Part shown: positions 1 to 12,842 of the stretch, piece by piece
Position numbering within the stretch: the stretch's first letter is position 1
Layout: each line of letters opens with the position of its first letter
From: Symsagittifera roscoffensis
Taxonomy: Eukaryota; Xenacoelomorpha; Acoela; Convolutidae
Assembly: GCF_963678635.1 (NCBI RefSeq)
Contig: NW_026970602.1
Span: 1-64,000, forward strand
Reading direction: 5' to 3'
DNA length: 64,000 nucleotides
Position numbers and translations under genes: made by a program
The notes under the pieces: model-generated
What the model was told of the DNA's origin: nothing
Database searches by the model: none
What the model saw: the letters and a program-made list of their open reading frames with translations, nothing else

Positions 1-1104
1 TTTCCAACCCTTACTGACAACCCAGAAAAAATTGAAATGTTTCATGAAAACTAACCATTTCAATTAAGATAAACAGCGAAGAGCTTGGGCTACTAGTGTT
101 TCACTTGAGCCCCTCCTCTTAATGGACCCAGGCTTAGATATATCCTATAAATAGTAGGAACTAAAATAGTATCTAACCATCCTATTGTGTTCTAAATATA
201 CCTGAACCTTGTGGATTGGTTTAGTATTATGCAACCCTCGATCACAAATCAAAACCCTAAGTAAGATAAAGTAAGTTTTTCTTACAACAACACTAAATCA
301 AGGAGAAAGCATAATATAACTCTAAAAAATTGATATAATCTCTCTCCAACCTGTCTGCATTCGACAATCTAAGCCCCAAAATAAGTATAACCTCACAAAA
401 TTGTAAGAATTAACAGTTTAGAAAGAGAAACCTAACAATTGCAAGTGCATCTAGTCCAATAACACTTATATTTTAAGATAACTTCAGAAAAAAATTTAAA
501 CAAAGAAATTCAATAAATGTTTGATTAAAGAAGAAACATACAATCTTGTAATGACACCGCACAAACAAAAGACAGAAATGTAACCAAAAAAAATTCAATA
601 ATTACGAAACAGAAACCACTAATAAAATTAAAATTTTTCAGAACGCGAAACGCAGTTCCGGAATTTGGTTCAACTACAAGGTAAGAACTTTAAAACCTTC
701 GAGAACTAATCCACGACAAAAAAATCAGTACAAAATCAAAGCTATTGTTCTGAATCAGAAGCCACAACACCACCATCCAAAACATGCAAGCGCAGAATTA
801 AAAACTAATATATCCGCAAACCAGTAAGACTAAAGGATTGGAATCAACCAATACGTTATATTTAAAACTGTACGTTAACTCTAATTCAACACCAAAAATG
901 ATCCAGTACGACAATAGCTTTGACTATAAAACTATCCTTCCTTTCTTCATCGACTAAAAAGCGAACCGTCTGGAGGAGAAGTACAATTTTGTCACAATCT
1001 AATCGTAAATTTTTCCAAAAAGAAATGGCGCATGTAGACAACAATACCCTGAAGTAAAAATCAAAAGACAAAAATTTGAATACTATCTACCAGGCATAAG
1101 TAAT

Positions 1105-3552
1105 ATGAAATCGCATTATGGTAAATTCTTTAATGAAATTCATTCACCACAATCATCAAACCAACCATCACATCGAAACCAAACAAACGATATAAATTTA
1201 GACGTTTCAAAAGCTTTCACAGAATACATAAAGAATATACAACATCAAAACTCTCAACGAGCAAATATACTCAACTTTTACGAATGATGTGATCTCTATC
1301 ATATATAGTTATGTTTCAATATTAGAAACAAACGAGAAATTTTACGCATCTCTACCACACACGTCCCAACATGCAATGGTAAGACTCTAAATTAACCTTT
1401 TTATACGATTTTTAGATTGTATTCGTGAAACATTCACTGATAATGAAATTTCACAAATAAAAAAAACTGATCTACAAAAAAACCTGGCACGGTTCTTTAT
1501 AGACTTTTTTCAACATAACCTAGGCATCATTTTGCAAGCAAGAAAAATTTCAGACCTCAGAATAATGACGAAACAATATTAGTAGACAAAACAGAAATTG
1601 TGTGAGAGACCGATTGGTCTCATGTTTTATTTTTCATTATGTTGAATGTTTTTTCCAGTGCAACAATTGCAACTATCTCAGTACACAGAGATTAATTAAG
1701 ATTAGTTCCATTAGCAACTGAACCCACACCATTAAATCATAACACAAAATTTAACGATAGAACAAGTAATAATAGTTTAAATTGAAAGTTCATAAACTTA
1801 CAAGAAATCCTAAACACAACTAGAAATCTAACACAACAAGATATCCCAGCTCGATCATATTTTGTAGTGGAAGAAATAGTTGGAACATTACCCACAACAA
1901 CACAACAGTGTATATCACCTATACATCCGACAATTACAACACCATACAAAATAAATATTACTCCATTTCCTCATTTGACATTACAAACAACAGTCAAACC
2001 ATCAGTCGTTCCAAATTACTCGCATATAGAATACCAAACATTAGGACCAATAACCAGGAAACGCCCACCTATTAAATCAAAATACACAGTTGGAAATAAC
2101 TTTGCGAACCATAATTCTGATTTTATCTATAATAGAAGTTTTATTAATCCGGTAGCACTAGCAATACCACTTTAAGCAACACAAAATCAATCTCAAGAAC
2201 ATAATTATTCTCAACAAGTACTAAAAAGGCCAATATCTCATTCTGTAAATTTTAACGATGCGAAAAAATCTTAAAGAGACGGCACTGAAAATTATCCATT
2301 TTGCAACAAAACAAAAACAACTCAAATCATAACCACAATACTCAAAGACGAAGATTGTTTTCATCAAAACCAACAACAGCATCATAATAATAAACTTTAT
2401 AGTTTATTATAAGAAATTTAGTTGAACCAGATAATAATTTTCAACCAGAAATAATTTTAAAAAATAGCAATAAAAAGAAAGCATCATGTCCATCATCAAT
2501 TCGAAACTAGATAAATACTTCCGCAAAATGCTAGACAAACAAAAACCAACTGAATTCATAATAAATTTATAAAAAAAGCTGAAAAAATAGAAACACAATA
2601 CGATATTCAATTACAAACAAAAAACTCAAATATTAACATTCAAGACTCCGATATTGATTTAGCCGAAAAAAATACTAGAATCCTGAACATATACGAAATG
2701 AACTATTGCTGCAGAAACTGACATATATTACTGAATTGAAACAAAAACAATAAGATAAATCAAATAGACCACCAAAAAACAAAGAACCCAGTAAATCCTT
2801 CTACCAATACATGAAAAAAGACTAGAGCTTATCAAACAAGAACGTTCAAAGTAAGGGCAGTTCAAGAAAACACTTCCAACTAGCTATGGTAATAGCCGAC
2901 CACAAAAATTCAAATCACTCTTGTGGACTATCGCCAGATAGACGAAATTCACAATATTATTCACAAAACAGGTATAGTAGATCAAGTAGTCAAAACAATC
3001 AGTACGGAAACAATTAGTCCAGATCAAACTCTAATGCATGTAATAATTCAAATTATAATAGAAATTTTTCATACTGAAACTCTCGACATAGATACTACTC
3101 TAAGGATCGATCAAGAAACTCTTCAAACAACAGTAATAGAAATTCGTAAAAAATAAAAAAAAAATTTTTCAAACAAAAGACCAAAAAACTATTCTAATCA
3201 CAGACCATATAGTCACAATCATAACTGTAGATTCCATCATAATTCAAAAAATAGGAATAGCTATCTGAACAGATAAAGAAACTGCTCTCAATCACCATAT
3301 CGAAAAAACCCACAATTCCTAAACTATGGAAATAGTACAGCTCAACATCAAGGACAAATCAACCAAAAACAATCCACAGGCAAAGCGCCTCCAGACCCAC
3401 CAGGATCGGATAATACGAAAACTTCTGAAAAACTACTAGATCTTATACGTTGCGAAAGTGCAAATGATGAAAGTGAAAACGAAAACAGATTAGATACCAA
3501 CATGTTAAAAATAGAACATAAATACGAAATTCCAATTGTATCGTTTCAATAA
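1105..3552 (+). pseudogene. gag remnant, unit 1
   Basis: Broken Gag-like frame. The N-terminal piece (1105-1287) is the block starting MKSHYGKFFNEIH, and its counterpart in unit 4 runs further. The Arg/Ser/Asn/Tyr-rich nucleic-acid-binding stretch (about 2920-3150) is visible only in a frame different from the longest open one. The C-terminal block ends in PIVSFQ followed by TAA at 3550-3552. Many in-frame stops and frameshifts separate these pieces, so no capsid protein can be made. Identification rests on order (upstream of a retropepsin) and on the basic Asn/Ser/Arg composition typical of Gypsy Gag. No CCHC knuckle is visible. Confidence 0.6.
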
Positions 3553-3757
3553 CAGAACAGCAACTCTAACTCTAACACTCACAATTCAAATAATAGTCAA
3601 GAGAACGTCATAAAATACACCTCCGTTTAATTGAAAATCAAACAAACATGAAAAATATACATCAAAACACAACAAATAAATCATCCCCCTCCAGAAAAAA
3701 ATTGGAAAACCTCACTTCTTTTAGAAGTTCCAAAATAGGAACTTTCAATCACCAGAT

Positions 3758-4100
3758 ATTGAATTAGATTTTTTGATTAATTCGGGAACAGAATCAAATA
3801 TCATTAATATCGCTACTTTGAATGAAAATCATAAACAACATCCAAAATTTCCACTTTATAAAATCTCAAAAAAACTGGCCACAGCACAGTGCTCAACTTT
3901 AAGAAACTATGGTGAGATGCGATTATCTTTTATACCAAGGCGAACATTGGAACCAAATAAAAAAAATAAGATTTTGTTATAACTCTTTAAGCAGATATTC
4001 CATAAAAGAGTGTTTAAACACAATATAGTTGGAATACCATTCATTACAAAATATAACCACACAATGAATATTCTAAAAAGCAAATTACAAATTAAAGATA
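3758..4100 (+). pseudogene. Retropepsin remnant, unit 1 (catalytic Asp replaced by Asn)
   Basis: Aspartic-protease fold of a Gypsy element. The segment LDFLINSGTESNIINI matches the retropepsin active-site loop (hydrophobic-D-S/T-G-x-x-x-N/S), but the Asp codon is AAT (Asn) at 3779-3781. Downstream, the block NYGEMRLSF and, in a shifted frame, a VGIPFIT-like stretch correspond to the flap and the C-terminal strand region. The open stretch stops at 3982 and continues in another frame. Loss of the catalytic Asp makes the enzyme inactive regardless of the stops. Confidence 0.7.
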
Positions 4101-4799
4101 AGAGATAAGATACACAAGAACAAATAATATCTTTCTAACTTTTTTTCGAAAATTAAAAATTAAATTAATTTTTACCCTATCTGAAATAAACAGCAAAAAT
4201 ATGAGAAAGCGCTTACTGGATGCGCAAAAGATTTTTCTATCAACCAAGTCCATCAATATAATACTGATCTTAACACAACAACTATACATGTCTGACCTCG
4301 AATTCAGACCATTTCACAAACATTTTGAGTAAAAATTTCATCTATAAAATACGCAAAAACTGACACAATAGCACTACATGTATAAAAAAACACCATGCAT
4401 ATACAACAAAAACACTACATGTATATACAACAATTCACCATACAAAGTCACACTTATTTTGGGATTGTTAGGATATTGGGAAAGAAATGCATCATCACCT
4501 TCTACACAAGAAAAAGTATACTGAGTAAATAATATCAATATGTCAATCAATAATTCTGAAAGCAGAAATAGCTAAAAATAACATCACAAACGATTCAAAA
4601 CGAAACACAGATTATTTTAAAAAGACTCCACATTTAAACGTTCGAAATAAACCAGTGAACAACAACATTTTTTCTCAATGTTCAGTTTTCAACATTCTCA
4701 AACTACTCAAGAAGAATTTGAAGAATGAACAAATTTAATTTTAAAATAATCCAAGGTTTCTGCTAGATCGAAATTTGATTTAGGAAAAATACATTCAAC

Positions 4800-5430
4800 A
4801 ATACACCTTCAACTCAAACCCGACGCAGATTTCAAGAAACAACGCTCAAGCAAAGTACCAATAATTTTAAAAGATAAAGTAAAGAGACTTCCAGTCATTC
4901 TTGCACAATACAAAATAATTTCACCAGTCAATTGAGAACAACAACCAAAGGGAAACACCGGTATCAACCCAGTAAATAAACTCGCAAAAGGCGAATCTCT
5001 AAAAAATAGCTCTCAGCTCCAAATATTTAAACTCCTTAATTGACGAACCAAACTGCATTTGGCCCGTAGAACCCAAAGTATTACTCGAAGAAATGAACGG
5101 ACAACACTATACCACAGCAAACAGCAAACATGAATAGTGCATATAATCAAAAGCCACTAGATGAACTATCACGCCGCTTGACACAACTCGTTATTGGAAA
5201 ACAACAATACGAATTTAATTGGTTGTTCTATAGCATATTCATAGAACCAACAGCTTTTTCTGCCTTTATGAACAAAAATTTCAGACCACTTATTCGAAAT
5301 TAGTATTTTATGACAAATTTAGACGATGTCATCATACAATCACAAACAAAGCAATAAATGCTCAAAATCTTCAAAACAATCATCAGATTCTATTAAAATA
5401 AAATATGGCTGCAGCTCCCGACAATTAATA
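4800..5430 (+). pseudogene. Reverse transcriptase fragment, unit 1
   Basis: Front and palm part of a Gypsy reverse transcriptase on the + strand. Recognisable blocks in order are LQLKPDADF with a following KQR...KVP, an AYNQKPLDELSRRLTQ block near 5140, a YEFNWLFYSIFIEPTAFSAF block near 5210-5265, and the catalytic box read as N-L-D-D-V at 5316-5330. The Tyr expected before LDD is Asn, while both Asp remain. The frame is broken by several stops. The copy ends just after the palm, at the ggctgcagctcc block near 5410, with no thumb, RNase H or integrase. Confidence 0.7.
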
Positions 5431-6947
5431 ATCAGCCAGAGCATTCAAAATTTTTAAAAGAACAATTCTTAAAAGTTTATTTTTGAACGGATTTCTTTCT
5501 ACGTTTTTTTTTCTGGTGAAGACTTTGAGCCTAAAAACGACTCGTAGTAGTTCTTAACCGTTTGTAGATTTACTCGGTGGGGTCCTTCATTGGCTCAAAA
5601 AATATATACTGGTCATGCTATCTTTACTTAAAGGATAGCCGTTTACTGTACAAGTAGCGCCGAATGTTTTGACCATATTTTTAAATTGATGTCCGTTTTT
5701 CTGTGTAGTCTCATTAAAACAAAAAACAGAACTTTTGCATTTGGGACATTCATAAGAAAATAGACCAATGGGAAAACAATTTCAGTAGTAATATGACTCG
5801 CGTAAAAAGAGATGTGAATCGCTTCTAGAAATAGTGTCTTCGGTTCAATTTCCAACCCTTACTGACAACCCAGAACAAATTGAAATGTTTCATGAAAACT
5901 AACCATTTCAATTAAGATAAACAGCGAAGAACTTGGGCTACTTGTGTTTCACTTGAGCCCCTCCTCTTAATGGACCCAGGCTTAGATATATCCTATAAAT
6001 AGTAGGAACTAAAATAGTATCTAACCATCCTATTGTGTTCTAAATATACCTGAACCTTGTGGATTGGTTTAGTACCTCGATCACAAATCAAAACCCTAAG
6101 TAAGATTAAGTAAATTTTTCTTACAACAACACTAAGTTACGGAGAAAGCATAATATAACTCTAACAAATTGATATAATCTCTCTCCAACCCGTCTGCATT
6201 CGACAATCTATGCCCCAAAATAAGGATAACTTCACACAATTTTGAGAGTTAATAGTTTAGAAAAGAGAAATTTAACAATTGGATTGTGCATCTAAGCCAA
6301 CAACACTTATGTTTTAAGATAACTTAAGAAAAAAATACAAAGAAAAAATTCAATAAATGTTTGATTAAAGAAGAAACAAACGATCTTGTAATAGCACCGC
6401 ACAAACAAAAGACAGAAAAGCAACCGAAAAACAAGTCAATAATTACGAAATAGAAACAAATAATAAAGTTAAAATTTTCCAGAACGCGAAACGCAGTTTC
6501 GGAATTTGGTTCAACTACAAGGTAAGAACTCCAAAACCTTCGAGATCTAATCCACGACAAAAATAGATCAGTAGAAAATCAAGGCTATTTTTCCGAATCA
6601 GAAGCCACAACACCATCATCCAAAACATGCAAGCGCAGAATTACAAACTAATATATCCGCAAACCAGTAAGACTAAAGGATTGGAATCAACCAATACGTT
6701 ATATTGAAAACTATACGTTAACTCTAATTCAACACCAAAAAGGATCCAATACGATAATAACTTTGACTATAAAACTATCCTTATTTCCTCATTGGTTGAA
6801 AAGCGAACAATCAGGAGGAGAAGTACATTTTTTTCACAATCTAATCGTAATTTTTTCCAAAAAGGAAATAGCGCATGTAGACAAAAACTCCCTGAAGTAA
6901 AATTCAAAAGACAAATATTTGACTAATATCTACCAGGCATAAGTAAT

Positions 6948-9393
6948 ATGAAATCGCCTTATGGTATATTCACTATTGAAATTCATCCACCACAATCATC
7001 AAACCAACCATCACATCGATCCCAAAAAAACTATATAAATTAGACGTTTCAAAAGCTTTCACAGATTACATATAGAATATACAACATCAAAACTCTCAAC
7101 GAGCAAACTCAAATTTTACGAATGATGTGATCTCTATCATATATAGTTATGTTTCAATATTAGAAACAAACTAGAAAAGTTACGCATCTCCACCACACAC
7201 GTCCCAACAATGCAATGATAAGACTCTAAATTAACCTTTTTATACGGTTTTTAGATTGTATTCGTGAAACATTCACTGATAATGAAATTTCACAAATAAA
7301 AAAAACTGATCTACAAAAAAACCTGGCACTGTTCTTTATAGATTTTTTTCAACATAACCTAGGCATCATTTTGCAAGCAAGAAAAAGTTTCAGACCTCAG
7401 AATAATGACGAAACAATATTAGCAGACAAAACAGAATTGTGTGAGAGACCGATTGGTCTCATGTTTTGTTTTTCATTATGTCGAATGATTTTTCCAGTGC
7501 ACCAATTGCAACTATCTCAGTACACAGAGATTAATTAAGATTAGTTCCATTAGCAACTGAACCCACACCTTTAAATCATAACACAAAATTTAACGATAGA
7601 ACAAGTAATAATAGTTTAAATTGAAAGTTCATAAACTTACAAGAAATCCTAAACACAACTAGAAATCTAACACAACAAGATATCCCAGCTCCATCACATT
7701 TTGTAGTAGAAGAAATAGTTGGAACATTACCCACAACAAGACAACAGTGTATATCACCTATACATCCGACAATTACAACACCATACAAAATAAATAATAC
7801 TCCATTTCCTCATTTGACATTACAAACAACAGTCAAACCATCAGTCGATCCAAATTACTCGCATATAGAATACCAAACATTAGGACCAATAACCAGGAAA
7901 CGCCCACCTATTAAATCAAAATACACAAGTGGAAATAACTTTGCGAACCATAATTCTGATTTTATCTATAATAGAAATTTTATTAATCCGGTAGCACTAG
8001 CAATACCACTTTAAGCAACACAAAATCAATCTCAAGAACATAATTATTCTCAACAAGTACTAAAAAGGCCAATATCTCATTCTGTAAATTTTAACGGTGC
8101 GAAAAAATCTTAAAGAGACGGCACTGAAAATTATCCATTTTGCAACAAAACAAAAACAACTCAAATCATAACCAAAGTACTCAAAGACAAAGATTGTTTT
8201 CATCAAAACCAACAACAGCATCATAACAATAAACTTTATAGTTTATTATAAGAAATTTAGTTGAACCACATAATAATTTTCAACCAGAAGTAATTTTCAA
8301 AAATAGCAATAAAAAGAAAGCATCACATCCATCATCAATTCGAAACTAGATAAATGCTTCCGCAAAATGCTGGACAAACAAAAACCAACTGAATTCATAA
8401 TGAATTTATAAAAAAAAGCTGAAAAATTAGAAATACAATAAGTAATTCAATTACAAACAAAAAACTCACATATTAACATTCAAGACTCCGATATTGATTT
8501 AGCCGAAAAAAATACTAGAATCCTGAACATATACGAAATGAACTATTGCTGCAGAAACTGACATATATTACTGAATTGAAACAAAAACAATAAGATAAAT
8601 CAAATAGACCACCAAAAAACAAAGAACCCAGTAAATCCTTCTACCAATACATGAAAAAAGACTAGAGCTTATCAAACAAGAACGTTCAAAGTAAGGGCAG
8701 TTCAGGAAAACACTTCCAACTAGCTATGGTAATAGCAGACCACAAAAATTCTAATCACTCTTGTGGACTATCGCCAGATAGACGAAATTCACAATATTAT
8801 TCACAAAACAGGTATAGTAGATCAAGTAGTCAAAACAATCAATACGGAAACAATTAGTCCAGATCAAACTCTAATGCATGTAATAACTCAAATTATAATA
8901 GAAATTTTTCATACTGAAACTCTCGACATAGATACTACTCAAAGGATCGATCAAGAAACTCTTCAAACAACAGTAATAGAAATTCGTAAAAAAATAAAAA
9001 AAATTTTTTTCAAACAAAAGACCAAAAAACTATTCTAATCACAGACCATATAGTCACAATCATAACTGTAGATTCCATCATAATTCAAAAAATAGGAATA
9101 GCTATCTGAACAGATAAAGAAACTGCTCTCAATCACCATATCGAAAAAACCCACAATTCCTAAACTATGGAAATAGTACAGCTCAACATCAAGGACAAAT
9201 CAACCAAAAACAATCCACAGGCAAAGCGCCTCCAGACCCACCAGGATCGGATAATACGAAAACTTCTGAAAAACTACTAGATCTTATACGTTGCGAAAGT
9301 GCAAATGATGAAAGTGAAAACGAAAACAGATTAGATACCAACATGTTAAAAATAGAACATAAATACGAAATTCCAATTGTATCGTTTCAATAA
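6948..9393 (+). pseudogene. gag remnant, unit 2
   Basis: Counterpart of the unit 1 gag. The ATG at 6948 opens MKSPYGIFTIEIHPPQSS, which is soon interrupted. A middle block is open at 7814-8014, the RS/N-rich nucleic-acid-binding region lies near 8763-9000, and the C-terminal block ends with VSFQ and TAA at 9391-9393. Stops and frameshifts lie mostly at the same places as in unit 1, which shows that much of the damage is shared and older than the duplication. Confidence 0.6.
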
Positions 9394-9598
9394 CAGAACA
9401 GCAACTCTAACTCTAACACTCACAATTCAAATAATAGTCAAGAGAACGTCATAAAATACACCTCCGTTTAATTGAAAATCAAACAAACATGAAAAATATA
9501 CATCAAAACACAACAAATAAATCATCCCCCTCCAGAAAAAAATTGGAAAACCTCACTTCTTTTAGAAGTTCCAAAATAGGAACTTTCAATCACCAGAT

Positions 9599-9945
9599 AT
9601 TGAATTAGATTTTTTGATTAATTCAGGAACAGAATCAAATATCATTAATATCGCTACTTTGAATGAAAATCATAAACTACATCCAAAATTTCCACTTTAT
9701 AAAATCTCAAAAAAACTGGCCACAGCACAGAGCTCAACTTTAAGAAACTATGGTGAGATGCGATTATCTTTTGTACCAAGGCGAACAATGGAACAAAATA
9801 AAAAAAATAAGATTTTGTTATAACTCTTTAAGCAGATATTCCATAAAAGAGTGTTTAAACATAATATAGTTGGAATACCATTCATTACAAAATATAACCA
9901 CACAATGAATATTCTAAAAAGCAAATTACAAATTAAAAATAAGAG
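9599..9945 (+). pseudogene. Retropepsin remnant, unit 2 (catalytic Asp replaced by Asn)
   Basis: The open stretch at 9614-9823 carries the same INSGTESNIINI active-site loop, with AAT (Asn) at 9620-9622 in place of the catalytic Asp. The following LATAQSSTLRNYGEMRLSF block is intact. The sequence then runs into a stop after KKNKILL. It differs from unit 1 by only a few substitutions. Confidence 0.7.
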
Positions 9946-10639
9946 ATAAGATACACAAGAACAAATAATATCTTTCTAACTTTTTTTCGAAAATTATAAA
10001 ATTAAATTAATTTTTACCCTATCTGAAATAAACAGCAAAAATATTAGAAACCGCTTACTGGATGCGCAAAAGATTTTTCTATCAACCAAGTCCATCAATA
10101 TAATACTGATCATAACACAACAACTATACATGTCTGACCTCGAGTTCAGACCATTTCACAAACGTTTTGAGTAAAAATTTTATCTATAAAATACGCAAAA
10201 ACTGACACAATAGCACTACATGTATAAAAAAACACCATGCATACACAGCAAAAGCTCTACATGTATATACAACAATTCACCATACAAATTCACACTTATT
10301 TTGGGATTGTTAGGATATTGGGAAAGAAATGCATCATCACCTTCTACACAAGAAAAAGCATACTGAGTAAATAAAATCATTATGTCAATCAATAATTCTG
10401 AAAGCAGAAATATCTAAAAATAACATCACAAACGATTCAAAACGAAACACAGATTATTTTAAAAAGACTCCACATTTTAAACCCACATTTAAACGTTCAA
10501 AATAAACCAGTGAACAACAACATTTTTTCTCAACGTTTAGTTTTCAACATTCTCAAACTACTCAAGAAGAATTTGAGCAATGAACAAATTTAATTTTAAA
10601 ATATTCCAAGGTTTCTGCTACATCGAAATTTGATTTAGG

Positions 10640-11270
10640 AAAATTACATTCAACATTACACCTTCAACTCAAACCCGACGCAGATTTCAAGAAACAACGC
10701 GCAAGCAAAGTACCAATAATTTTAAAAGATAAAGTAAAGAGACTTCCAGTCATTCTTGCACAATACGAAATAATTTCACCAGTCAATTGAGAACAACAAC
10801 CAAAGGGAAACACCGGTATCAACCCAGTAAATAAACTCGCAAAAGGCAAATCTCTAAAAAATAGCTCTCAGCTCCAAATATTTAAACTCCTTAATTGACG
10901 AACCAGACTGCATTTGGCCCGTAGAAACCAAAGTATTACTCGAAGAAATGAACGGACAACACTATACCACAGCAAACAGCAAACATGAATAGTGCATATA
11001 ATCAAAAGCCACTAGATGAACTATCACGCCGCTTGACACAACTAGTTATTGGAAAACAACAATACGAATTTAATAGGTTGTTCTATAGCATATTCATAGA
11101 ACCAACAGCTTTTTCTGCCTTTATGAACAAAAATTTCAGACCACTTATTCGAAATTAGTATTTTATGACAAATTTAGACGATGTCATCATACAATCACAA
11201 ACAAAGCAAGAAATGCTCAAAATCTTCAAAACAATCATCAGATTCTTTTAAAATGAAATATGGCTGCAGC
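10640..11270 (+). pseudogene. Reverse transcriptase fragment, unit 2
   Basis: Same RT blocks as in unit 1. The catalytic box is again N-L-D-D-V, at 11171-11185, with both Asp codons kept and the Tyr lost. The frame has multiple stops. The fragment ends shortly after the palm and passes directly into the LTR-like or leader DNA of the next unit. Confidence 0.7.
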
Positions 11271-12842
11271 TCCCGACAATTAATAATCAGCCAGAGCATT
11301 CAAAATTTTTAAAAGAACAATTCTTAAAAGTTTATTTTTGAACGGATTTTTTTCTACGTTTTTTTTTTGTGGGGAAGACTTTGAGCCTAAAAACGACTCG
11401 TAGTAGTTCTTAACCGTTTGTAGATTTACTCGGTGCGGTCCTTCATTGGCTCAAAAAACATATACTGGTCATGCTATCTTTACTTAAAGGATAGCCGTTT
11501 ACTGTATAAGTAGCGCCGAATGTTTTGACCATATTCTGGGAAAAAATGCAGCACAGTTTTCTAAATTGATGTCCGTTTTTCTGTGTAGTCTGATTAAAAC
11601 AAAAAACAGAACTTTTGCATTTGGGACATTCAGAAGAAAATAGACCAATGGGAAAACAATTTCAGTAGAAATATGACTCGCGTAAAGAAGAGATATGAAT
11701 CGCTTCTAGAAATAGTGTTTAATGAAGCCAGACTTCGGTTCAATTTCCAACCCTTACTGACAACCCAGAACAAATTGAAATGTTTCATGAAAACTAACCA
11801 TTTCAATTAGGATAAACAGCGAAGAACTTGGGCTACTCGTGTTTCACTTGAGCCCCTCCTCTTAATGGACCCAGGCTTAGATATATCCTATAAATAGTAG
11901 GAACTAAAATAGTATCTAACCATCCTATTGCGTTCTAAGTATACCTGAACCTTGTGGATTGGTTTAGTACCTCGATCACAAATCAAAACCCTAAGTAAGA
12001 TTAAGTAAGTTTTTCTTACAACAACACTAAATTACCGAGAAAGCATAAGATAACTCTAAAAAATTGATATAATCTCTCTCCAACCCGTCTGCATTCGACA
12101 ATCTATGCCCCAAAATAAGGATAACCTCACACAATTGTAAGAGTTAATAGTTTAGAAAAGAGAAACCTAACAATTGGATTGTGCATCTAAGCCAACAACA
12201 CTTATGTTTTAAGATAACTTAAGAAAAAAATACAAAGAAAAAATTCAATAAATGTTTGATTAAAGAAGAAACAAGCGATCTTGTAATGGCACCGCACAAA
12301 CACAAAACAGAAAAGCAACTGAAAAACAAGTCAATAATTACGAAACAGAAACAAATAATAAAGTTAAAATTTTCCAGAACGCGAAACGCAGTTTCGGAAT
12401 TTGGCTCAACTACAAGGTAAGAACTCCAAAACTTTCGAGATCTAATACACGACAAAAATAGATCAAAAGAAAATCAAGGCTTTTTTTCCGACTCAGAAGC
12501 CACAACACCATCATCCAAAACATGCAAGCACAGAATTACAAACTAATATATCCGCAAACCAGTAAGACTAAAGGATTGGAATCAACCAATACGTTATATT
12601 GAAAACTATACGTTAACTCTAATTCAACACCAAAAAGGATCCAATACGATAATAACATTGACTATAAAACTATCCTTATTTCCTCATTGGTTAAAAAGCG
12701 AACAATCAGGAGGAGAAGTACATTTTTTTCACAATCTAATCGTAATTTTTTCCAAAAAGGAAATAGCGCATGTAGACAAAAACTCCCTGAAGTAAAATTC
12801 AAAAGACAAATATTTGACTACTATCTACCAGGCATAAGTAAT

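Larger units (their letters stand above)
1..5849 (+). repeat. Tandem unit 1 of a decayed Gypsy-type 5' half
   Basis: First of four head-to-tail units. It begins with the same bases (tttccaaccc ttactgac) that recur at 5850 and 11744. It holds, in order, about 1 kb of leader or LTR-like DNA with a TATA-like cctataaatag near 145, gag remnants (1.1-3.55 kb), a protease remnant (3.76-4.1 kb), a pre-RT region and an RT fragment (4.8-5.43 kb). About 360 bases that may be the start of an LTR close the unit. No RNase H or integrase is present. Every coding segment is broken by stops. Unit 1 is visibly closest to unit 2, with only scattered substitutions and small indels. Confidence 0.8.
5850..11743 (+). 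repeat. Tandem unit 2 of a decayed Gypsy-type 5' half
   Basis: Second head-to-tail unit, colinear with unit 1 end to end at an offset of about 5,850 bases and nearly identical in long stretches. Small differences include an extra tttaaacccacatt-type segment near 10477, about 27 extra bases near 11537 and about 13 near 11719. These make this unit about 45 bases longer. The 10477 segment is also present in unit 4, so its absence from unit 1 is probably a deletion. The TATA-like leader, gag, protease and RT blocks occur in the same order, all interrupted. Confidence 0.8.
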